Part shown: piece after piece, positions 58,184 through 64,000 of the stretch
Layout: each line of letters begins with the position of its first letter
Position numbering within the stretch: the stretch's first letter is position 1
NCBI GenBank assembly: GCA_963772845.1
Contig: CAVYYW010000024.1
Coordinates: 42,803-106,802 of the forward strand
DNA: 64,000 nt
Reading direction: 5' to 3'
DNA from: CAVYYW01 sp963772845
GTDB taxonomy: Bacteria > Bacillota > Bacilli > Bacillales > Sporolactobacillaceae
Notes under the pieces: model-generated
The model's database searches: none
What the model was told of the DNA's origin: nothing
Seen by the model: only the letters and a program-made list of their open reading frames with translations
Made by a program: the position numbers and the translations under genes

Positions 58184-58465
58184 TTTTTTGTCCTCAAACA
58201 CACTTGATTCCACTTTTTCGGTTTTAGACTTTTTTGTCCTCAAACTCTAGTTTGATTCCACTTTTTCGGTTTTGGACGCTTTTTTGTCCTCAAACGCCTG
58301 TTTGGATTCCACTTTTTCGGTTTTGAACACTTTTTTGTCCTCAAACCTTTTGATTCCACTTTTTCGGTTTTGGACGCTTTTTTGTCCTCAAACGCCTGTT
58401 TGGATTCCACTTTTTCGGTTTTGGACACTTTTTTGTCCTCAAACGCCTGTTTGGATTCCACTTTT
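58184..58465 (+). repeat. Tandem array of TTTTTGTCCTCAAAC units, period 46-51
   Basis: TTTTTGTCCT starts at 58185, 58231, 58281, 58332, 58379 and 58430. Each unit also has ATTCCACTTTTTCGG and most have a CAAAC.GCCT.GTTTG hairpin. Gap 57928-58621 holds only repeats and terminators. Confidence 0.85.
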
Positions 58466-58516
58466 TATAAGGAATCGCTCGCTTGAATCGGTGGGTTTCC
58501 AAAACCCGGAACGAGG

Positions 58517-58577
58517 GACAAAAAAAGGTGCCAGCATGTCTCTCTTTTGAGAACATGCCAACACCCTGCCTTTTAAA
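58517..58577 (-). terminator. Hairpin similar to 22066-22122
   Basis: GGTGCCAGCATG and CATGCCAACACC around TCTCTCTTTTGAGAA. It shares CTCTCTTTTGAGA, CATGCC and the flanking CTG.CTT with the terminator at 22066. Confidence 0.7.
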
Positions 58578-58587
58578 AATTTTTATT

Positions 58588-58613
58588 GGCGCCCATAAGC
58601 TCGGGCGCTTTTT
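58588..58613 (+). terminator. GC-rich terminator hairpin
   Basis: GCGCCC pairs with GGGCGC around ATAAGCTC, followed by TTTTT on the plus strand. Confidence 0.7.
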
Positions 58614-58621
58614 GTAGTGCC

Positions 58622-59023
58622 TTATTTAATGAGCTCTTGCACAGAATCATGCAGCTGCTGATCTAATTTTGTCAAAATTGACGTGTCCAGCTTCTTTTGC
58701 TTTGTCCCGGTAACCAGCGGGTCTAAGCTGTCCTCCACCTCTTTATAGATCGAAGGATTGTTCTTTTTAACTTTGTCTTCAAAAGAAGACCACGTTGTTT
58801 CGAGGTCTTCTCCGACCGCTTTGACTTTATCAGGCTTCGGCTGGCTCGATAATTGCTTTTTTAAGTCCGAGGTTAAGGAAATCATTTTTTTGGCGCCGGA
58901 CTGGACCGTCGTCGCCTTTTCGTTATTGCCTGCACTTTTATCTGAAGAATGGGATTGCCCGCAACCAGCGGAAACCACTAATATGAATACACTGAATATC
59001 ACAACTGCCGTTCGTTTTAGCAT
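58622..59023 (-). CDS. Lipoprotein linked to the FTR1 permease
   Basis: About 133 residues. ATG 59023 (or TTG 59026; AGGAGG lies 8-11 bases upstream) begins a lipoprotein signal with lipobox VSAGC near residue 21. The mature protein is helical: SLTSDLKKQLSSQPKPDKV, then TTWSSFEDKVKKNNPSIYKEVEDSL, resembling the extracytoplasmic helical region of the FTR1 protein upstream (KNWHQYEDSVKKDSTEAYSQIETGM). Both may be relatives of the EfeO/EfeM helical module. It lies 21 bases after the FTR1 gene and is probably its iron-handling partner. Confidence 0.72.
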   Translation of the reverse strand: MLKRTAVVIFSVFILVVSAGCGQSHSSDKSAGNNEKATTVQSGAKKMISLTSDLKKQLSSQPKPDKVKAVGEDLETTWSSFEDKVKKNNPSIYKEVEDSLDPLVTGTKQKKLDTSILTKLDQQLHDSVQELIK

Positions 59024-59047
59024 CAAAAAATGAGCCTCCTAAAAAGT

Positions 59048-60517
59048 TTAAGCCATGTCTTTATTGCTTTTCATTTGAATCCGGCTCCAAACAATAACAA
59101 TGATTGCCGCGATAACCACGAGAAGCTGAGGTAATGCACTTTCCAGAGATGGATAAAGGGCAAAGAAAGAGATATGTGTAAGATCCGGTATGTGGGTTGA
59201 AGGAACTACATCAGCCAACTGCAGGCCATGAATCCCCATACCCAAGAATTTAATACACAAGTAGAAAACGATCAGACTTGAAACAGCAAAAAACGGTTTA
59301 ATCGGCAGTTTCATACCTATGAATATCATTAGAAAGCCGAGAACAAATAAGATGCCAAAACCGATCGCTAAACCGAGCAACAGCGTTTGCAGGCTAATTT
59401 GATTGGCCATTCCTATATAAAAGAGCACTGTTTCCGTTCCTTCTCGGAAAACGGCGAGGAATGCCAAAAGGCCAAATGTAGCAAAGCTGCCTTTCTTTAA
59501 TGCCTTCTGACTTTTATTTTTTATGAATAAATTCCAATCTTTAATTTTGGACTGACGGTGTAGCCAGTAGCTCATGTAGAGCAGCATGAAGGCCGCAATT
59601 AATCCCGTCCAGCCAGTAATTAGAAAATTATTGTTGCCAAATGTTCCGGCAGCAAATGCAAACTTTACAATAAAGGCGAGGATAAGGCTGACTAATACAC
59701 CGCTGCCGACACCAAGCCCAATCCAGGTCCTGCCTCTGGGTGCATTTGATTTTTTCATAAATGCCAGTAATGCTGAGATGACGAGCAGCGCCTCAAGTCC
59801 TTCGCGAATCGGGATCATTGCAGCATCCCACATCGTGTAACCGGACGTTTGAGCAATAGAAGAAAGATTCGACTGCATGGTTTTCAAAAGAGGAAGGGCT
59901 TGATCATACTTCGGCGGATTTGCATTTAACATGGCATCGATCGTAACCATGTCTGCCTCTGTCTTATCATAAATACTCTTTGAGTGACCAACCACGGTGC
60001 CTTCGATACTCAGCCAAGACTGGCGAATATCTTGAATATTCTGCTGTGCGGCTTTTTGATGATGTGCTTTTGTATTTGTTATTGCCTTGTTAACAAGCTG
60101 AACAAATTGAGGAACGGTCACGTCTTTACTGACATTGGTATCCCCGCTTTTAAACCCGCCATTGATATACTTTAAATTAATTTTTTTTAAATTTTTGAAC
60201 GCCTCAAGAACATTTTGCGGATCTTTTTGCATCAATGCATAAGACACCTGTCCCATGCCGGTTTCAATTTGGCTGTAGGCTTCTGTTGAATCCTTTTTCA
60301 CGGAGTCCTCATACTGATGCCAATTCTTATTAAACTCATCATAGCTCTGTTTCGCCTGTGTCAGATTCCCTTTTTGGGCAGCATGAATACCAGCGTCAAT
60401 AACGGTCTGAGACGCTTTTATCTCCTGCACACCGTCTGCTGCTGCAAAGGATTGAAGAGGGCTGATAATAAGTATACTGATAAAGCATATCACCATTATG
60501 ATGCCAAATCGTTTCAT
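59048..60517 (-). CDS. FTR1-family iron permease with extracytoplasmic helical domain
   Basis: A 489-residue protein. A signal-like helix (about 5-25) leads to an external helical domain (about 30-230, repeated W.xYEDxVKK / SWLSIEG.VVGHSKSIYDK patterns), then seven membrane helices. Two iron motifs are PIREGLEALLVIS (about 236-248) and VFREGTETVL (about 360-369). It resembles the longer EfeU-type permeases of Firmicutes that fuse or pair with EfeO-like domains. The promoter is perfect and overlapped by a Fur box. It is followed by the lipoprotein gene. Start ATG behind GGAGGAC. Confidence 0.92.
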   Translation of the reverse strand: MKRFGIIMVICFISILIISPLQSFAAADGVQEIKASQTVIDAGIHAAQKGNLTQAKQSYDEFNKNWHQYEDSVKKDSTEAYSQIETGMGQVSYALMQKDPQNVLEAFKNLKKINLKYINGGFKSGDTNVSKDVTVPQFVQLVNKAITNTKAHHQKAAQQNIQDIRQSWLSIEGTVVGHSKSIYDKTEADMVTIDAMLNANPPKYDQALPLLKTMQSNLSSIAQTSGYTMWDAAMIPIREGLEALLVISALLAFMKKSNAPRGRTWIGLGVGSGVLVSLILAFIVKFAFAAGTFGNNNFLITGWTGLIAAFMLLYMSYWLHRQSKIKDWNLFIKNKSQKALKKGSFATFGLLAFLAVFREGTETVLFYIGMANQISLQTLLLGLAIGFGILFVLGFLMIFIGMKLPIKPFFAVSSLIVFYLCIKFLGMGIHGLQLADVVPSTHIPDLTHISFFALYPSLESALPQLLVVIAAIIVIVWSRIQMKSNKDMA

Positions 60518-60571
60518 GATTTGTCCTCCGGATCAAAAATTTATCGATCGTTTCGTGCATTCCGATTGTAT

Positions 60572-60614
60572 TGATAACGATTCTCATTATCACATTAAAG
60601 CATTGCTTTGTCAA
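60572..60614 (-). promoter_or_regulatory. Promoter with Fur box of the second FTR1 gene
   Basis: On the minus strand TTGACA (60609-60614), 17-base spacer, GATAAT (60586-60591). The Fur box at 60572-60592 contains TGATAACGATTCTCA and its mirrored ATTATCA half, and so covers the -10 directly. Confidence 0.9.
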
Positions 60615-60685
60615 CCTGCGGCGGGTTTAAAACGACATTCTGAGAGGAATATATATAATAGAGCAGTATTTTTGAGGAGGTCAAT

Positions 60686-61324
60686 ATGTTCCAACTAAAC
60701 GATGTAAGGTATAAGGATATTTTAGATATAAAAGAAGTCTCAATTAAGCCGAACAAAGTAACGGCAATTATCGGGGCAAGTGGAAGCGGCAAGACAACGC
60801 TGGTAAAGCTCTTTAATCAGCTAATCAGCCAGGATTCGGGCAGCATTACATACAATGATAAACCGATTGAAGAGCTCGACACCATTGAACTTAGAAAAGA
60901 AGTGGTGATGCTTTCACAGACACCTGCCATTTTTGAAGGAAACATTCGGGATAACCTATTGATAGGGTTGACGTTTTCGGGAAAAGAAGCGGCTAGTGAT
61001 GAGGATCTTAAAAAGACGCTGAAAATGGTTAAGCTTGATAAACAGCTTGATGATGATGCCGAGTCTCTTTCAGGCGGTGAAAAGCAGCGTGTTGCTTTTG
61101 CTCGTGTCATTTTAATGGACGCTCCTGTTTATTTACTTGATGAACCGACGTCTGCCCTTGATGACGAGACAGAAGCGATAGTTATGGATCGTTTTATAGA
61201 AGAAGCAAGAAAAAACAGTAAATCAGTCATTATGATAACGCACTCCAAAAAAGTGGCAGAGGATTACTCAGATGAAATCATCCAAATGAGTGAGATTAAC
61301 AGAGGGGAGCCAGAGCATGCATAA
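60686..61324 (+). CDS. fetA: ABC ATPase of a FetA/YbbL-type pair
   Basis: A 212-residue ATPase. Walker A is IIGASGSGKTTLVKLFNQL (about 28-46), the Q-loop LSQTPAIF (about 76-83), the signature LSGGEKQRVAFARVI (about 129-143) and Walker B VYLLDEPTSALD (about 148-159). Together with a UPF0014 permease it matches E. coli FetAB, an iron exporter, and plant STAR1-type proteins. GAGGAGG lies four to eight bases before the ATG. It overlaps the permease gene by 8 bases. It is divergent from the Fur-controlled FTR1 permease. Confidence 0.85.
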   Translation: MFQLNDVRYKDILDIKEVSIKPNKVTAIIGASGSGKTTLVKLFNQLISQDSGSITYNDKPIEELDTIELRKEVVMLSQTPAIFEGNIRDNLLIGLTFSGKEAASDEDLKKTLKMVKLDKQLDDDAESLSGGEKQRVAFARVILMDAPVYLLDEPTSALDDETEAIVMDRFIEEARKNSKSVIMITHSKKVAEDYSDEIIQMSEINRGEPEHA

Positions 61325-62099
61325 TAATATCATTGACATCACATTGCTCCAGCTTCTTTCTGCTTATGTCTTCATTATCATCCTGCTTCTTATCGTACGA
61401 TGGAGAAAAATCCCTCGTGAAAAAGAAATCTTGATCGCGTCGATCCGAATGACGCTTCAGCTGGTGATTGTCGGATACATTCTGACCTATGTCTTTCAGC
61501 ACAGCCACCCATGGTACACCTTGATCATTCTGGCGATCATGGAAACTTTCGCGGTCTATAATGTATTCAGGCGATCAAAAGAAACAATTAATAAACAGTT
61601 AAAAAAAGTTATCGCTTTTGCAATGGTCGCTGGGACGCTTTTCAGCCTGGTGTATTTTGCTTTCATCGTGATCCATTTCAAGCCTTGGTATAATGCTCGG
61701 TACTTTATCCCCATCGGCGGAATGATTATCGGCAACTCAATGACAGCCGTTTCCTTAGGTGTTGCCGCCTTAATTGAGGGACTTAAATCAAGAAAACATC
61801 TCGTCGAATCTGCCCTTATGCTTGGCGCAACACCTTATCAGGCAACAAAAAACATCGTCAATCATGCCTTTGACTCAGCTATTCTGCCAACAATCAACAA
61901 CATGGTTGGGATGGGAATTATCTTCCTTCCTGGTATGATGACGGGTGTTATTCTTTCCGGAGCGAGCCCGTTGCTTGCTATCAAATATCAAATTGCGATT
62001 ATGCTCGGCATTACAGGCAGTGTCGCCCTGACAGTGATTATATTTCTTGTCTATGGGTATAAGACGTTCTTCAATTCCAGAGCACAGCTGAAGGAATGA
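61317..62099 (+). CDS. fetB: UPF0014 permease of a FetB/YbbM-type pair
   Basis: A 260-residue membrane protein from ATG 61317, eight bases inside fetA; the longer frame start (61290) has no site. Seven hydrophobic segments include the family signatures IPIGGMIIGNSMTAVSLG (about 140-157), ESALMLGATPYQATK (about 170-185) and MVGMGIIFLPGMMTGVILSG (about 200-219). FetB forms the membrane half of the FetAB exporter. Beside an iron uptake gene, an iron-balancing role is a natural inference. Confidence 0.9.
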   Translation: MHNNIIDITLLQLLSAYVFIIILLLIVRWRKIPREKEILIASIRMTLQLVIVGYILTYVFQHSHPWYTLIILAIMETFAVYNVFRRSKETINKQLKKVIAFAMVAGTLFSLVYFAFIVIHFKPWYNARYFIPIGGMIIGNSMTAVSLGVAALIEGLKSRKHLVESALMLGATPYQATKNIVNHAFDSAILPTINNMVGMGIIFLPGMMTGVILSGASPLLAIKYQIAIMLGITGSVALTVIIFLVYGYKTFFNSRAQLKE

Positions 62100-62243
62100 T
62101 CCGGGGAAAATAAAAAAAGTAGCCTTAAGTAAATAGCAGTTTTCAAAGAGGCGGTTGGTTCCTTTCAAGCGCCAATAAGCTCAATTAGGGGCATCAAACC
62201 GCTATCATGTATCAATGCTCAAGGATAAAAAAATATAAAAATT

Positions 62244-62284
62244 TAAAACGCTTGGGGTTCTATGAAACACCCCCAAGCGTTTTT
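62244..62284. terminator. Bidirectional terminator between fetB and the Lgt-like gene
   Basis: AAAACGCTTGGGG pairs with CCCCAAGCGTTTT around TTCTATGAAACAC. Confidence 0.9.
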
Positions 62285-62318
62285 TGTGTGCAGCTTCCCT
62301 CTTAAATGGATTAATCCA

Positions 62319-63140
62319 TTATTCTTCTTTTCCAATCGGCTCATGTTCAGAAAGAGCAGGTTCTTTTCTGTAAAAGCCCCTGGTAAATAGGAAGTAGATC
62401 ATAATACCGATTGCTATGATAACAATGGCAATGGCATCCCATTGTCCTCCCGTTAATGGACCGTATCGAGGTGAGTCACCTCTGAAATACTCAAGAATGA
62501 ACCGAAGAACATCATACGAAAGCACATAGAATAAAAAGATCCAGCCAATGGCCAGGCGATGTCTTGCCAGCAAAAGGACGGTACATAATATCGCAAAGAT
62601 AACAATGTCACCTTGGATTTCAAATGATATCGCTGGCCAAAGCGGTTTGCTCCCGTAATATGAATAGGCGACGGTTCCTTTAGGAAAAACAATACCAAAA
62701 CTGCTTCCTGTCGGCCGTCCAAAAGCATCCCCCGCTAAAAAGCAGGCAATTCTTCCGATTCCTTGGCCAAGAATCATCGCGGGTGCCATATAATCTGCCA
62801 TTTCCCAAAAATCAATTTTATGAACAATTGTATAAATAATAAGAGAAATGATTCCTCCGACAATTGCTCCTTCAATGGAAATGCCGCCGCTCCAGATCGC
62901 AAAAATTTGAAGAGGATGCTGAGAATAATAAGGAAATTGAAAGACAAAAACATGCCATAACCGTGCGCCAATAATTGCCCCAATGATTGCATAAATAATA
63001 AAATTCTTGATGTGTTCATAGTAAATTGTTTTTCTGGTCATACCCAGTACTACACCATAGCCAAGGAGGATCGCCAAAACGGACACAATCGAATGCGTCT
63101 GCACAGTGTAGCCGAATACTGTAAACATATCTTTATACAA
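62319..63140 (-). CDS. Divergent Lgt-family (prolipoprotein diacylglyceryl transferase-like) protein
   Basis: A 273-residue protein with seven membrane helices and the Lgt layout: Y-T-V-Q-T-H-S near the start, GARLWHVFVFQ (about 58-68), IWSGGISIEGAIVGG (about 82-96), GQGIGRIACFLAGDAFGRPTG (split as GQGIGRIACF and LAGDAFGRPTG, about 124-145), and SYDVLRFILEYFRGD at 218-232. Canonical Lgt has HGG and GRxGNFxNxE; here these are EGA and GRxACFxAGD, so several conserved residues are replaced. It may be a paralogue with altered activity. TTG start; ATG 63128 is an alternative. Confidence 0.75.
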   Translation of the reverse strand: MYKDMFTVFGYTVQTHSIVSVLAILLGYGVVLGMTRKTIYYEHIKNFIIYAIIGAIIGARLWHVFVFQFPYYSQHPLQIFAIWSGGISIEGAIVGGIISLIIYTIVHKIDFWEMADYMAPAMILGQGIGRIACFLAGDAFGRPTGSSFGIVFPKGTVAYSYYGSKPLWPAISFEIQGDIVIFAILCTVLLLARHRLAIGWIFLFYVLSYDVLRFILEYFRGDSPRYGPLTGGQWDAIAIVIIAIGIMIYFLFTRGFYRKEPALSEHEPIGKEE

Positions 63141-63291
63141 AATATCCCGCCCTATCTCTTAAATTAATAATCCTACTCGATTAAAACATAATAAATTGTA
63201 TCTACCCTTCCATTTTACACAAAAAAGTTCCCCTTTGCCTTGAATCAACAAAAAGAATACATTCTCATAATGATCAGCCGTAAAGATACTA

Positions 63292-63933
63292 TTAAACGTT
63301 ATTAATATCTTGCATAACGTTTTTCAACACATCAATCGATTTAACAGGGTTTTCATCGTATTCCAAACTATGGTTTACACCGGGTATTAGCTTCAAATTC
63401 AGGCTCTGATTTCTGGTCAATATTTTATATCGCTCTTCAATATAACACTGATCATCACTGCCGATTATACAGAGTCCTTTAACCCGGTCATTCTGCATGG
63501 ATTCAAAGACCTCATCTCTTTGAAGAAGAGGCGTGAGCCAAACTGCTTTAGTCTTTTCAAAAGCCTTTCTTTTCAATTCTGAAGCCATCGCAATCGTTCC
63601 TAAAGACTTCCCAATTAAGCAAAACGTATCGTACGATTGACTGCTAAGCACAGCATCAATCACACACCTTGCATCAGTCTTCACAGCTTCCGCCAGTTCT
63701 TCCATGCCGAACCCCTCATACTTCTCGTCTTCATAATTATAATTGATTTCGAGGACATCATAGGACCTGTTTATAAATATACCCACTGAGTAATGAAGGA
63801 ATGGCGCTTGCACAGTATATCCTGCCCCTGGGAGAACAATAGCGAGTTTTCCCGTCCCTTCTGCTTTACTTATGATATTAAAAGGGATTTCTATATCATT
63901 GTAGCCTTTAACACGATTCCTGATAATCTTCAT
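63292..63933 (-). CDS. Alpha/beta hydrolase
   Basis: A 213-residue hydrolase-fold protein. The nucleophile elbow is GKSLG (about 108-112), the acid is in GSDDQCY (about 168-174), and the His is in GVNHSLEY (about 194-201); IVLPGAGYT gives the oxyanion region. No lid domain or signal peptide, so it is a small cytosolic esterase-like protein of unknown substrate. GAAGGGA precedes the ATG. It is alone, in the same orientation as the Lgt-like gene 150 bases downstream. Confidence 0.85.
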   Translation of the reverse strand: MKIIRNRVKGYNDIEIPFNIISKAEGTGKLAIVLPGAGYTVQAPFLHYSVGIFINRSYDVLEINYNYEDEKYEGFGMEELAEAVKTDARCVIDAVLSSQSYDTFCLIGKSLGTIAMASELKRKAFEKTKAVWLTPLLQRDEVFESMQNDRVKGLCIIGSDDQCYIEERYKILTRNQSLNLKLIPGVNHSLEYDENPVKSIDVLKNVMQDINNV

Positions 63934-64000
63934 TTAAATCATCCCTTCTTTTTTTCTTGCCTATATAAATCAAATGCGAAGATAAGCCTAGCTCGGTTGA

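Noticed and set aside
60600..60686. Fur control of fetAB by the box at 60572
   Set aside because: The box lies upstream of the fetAB promoter region and covers only the opposite promoter. Joint control is possible but not shown by the sequence.

Overview
The window reads as chromosome of a spore-former-type Gram-positive of the order Bacillales. Supporting signs are the strong AGGAGG-type ribosome binding sites, many TTG and GTG starts, sigma-A promoters, intrinsic terminators, tandem T-box leaders before thrS, and Bacillus-type gene sets: ppaC, proBA, a pucB-like gene beside a broken pucA-like gene, a yrkDEFH-like sulfur cluster, yknXYZ and a ydaE-like lyxose isomerase. The genus cannot be fixed from the sequence. 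No tRNA, rRNA, CRISPR array, phage or complete insertion sequence was seen.

Layout. 1-1.7 kb: end of a type IV pilin-like operon. 1.7-6.3 kb: secreted two-part protein, a possible gene remnant, an SDR oxidoreductase and an alpha-toroid protein. 7.1-9.0 kb: orphan peptide-type ABC permease pair, one frameshifted. 9.1-16.4 kb: DUF4395 protein, ppaC, GNAT, a TipA/Mta-type MerR regulator, a TauE exporter, pucB with a ruined pucA, and a secreted triple-repeat protein with a one-base frameshift. 16.5-23.4 kb: two MFS exporters, an ArsR-like regulator, a frameshifted VOC protein, GNAT and a lipoprotein. 23.5-29.7 kb: D-lyxose/pentitol locus (kinase, AraC regulator, dehydrogenase, lyxose isomerase, MFS carrier). 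30.0-34.5 kb: cytochrome P450 and proBA. 34.6-38.8 kb: Fur-controlled FTR1 permease, Nudix, two GNATs and a NERD protein. 38.8-44.0 kb: thrS behind two T-boxes, and a divergent glycolipid glycosyltransferase/MFS pair. 44.5-52.0 kb: CstR-type persulfide-stress regulon. 52.0-56.9 kb: Nudix, PepSY-helix protein, yknXYZ-type exporter, DUF402. 57-64 kb: cupin, lipoprotein plus second FTR1 permease, FetAB-type ABC pair, divergent Lgt-like protein, alpha/beta hydrolase.

How parts work together. The sulfur cluster forms one circuit: a CstR with Cys31/Cys60 and four matching operators controls sulfurtransferases, two persulfide-dioxygenase-like fusions and a TauE exporter. The lyxose locus makes a complete route to xylulose 5-phosphate. 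Two FTR1 permeases each carry a Fur box on their promoter.

The most unusual feature is in the gaps. Three intergenic arrays repeat a short invariant core every 20-21 bases with variable spacers. A fourth array has six units spaced exactly 52 bases apart and shows a compensatory stem change; a fifth has a 46-51 base period. A composite dispersed repeat occupies at least eight gaps and abuts a truncated reading frame and a gene's stop codon.
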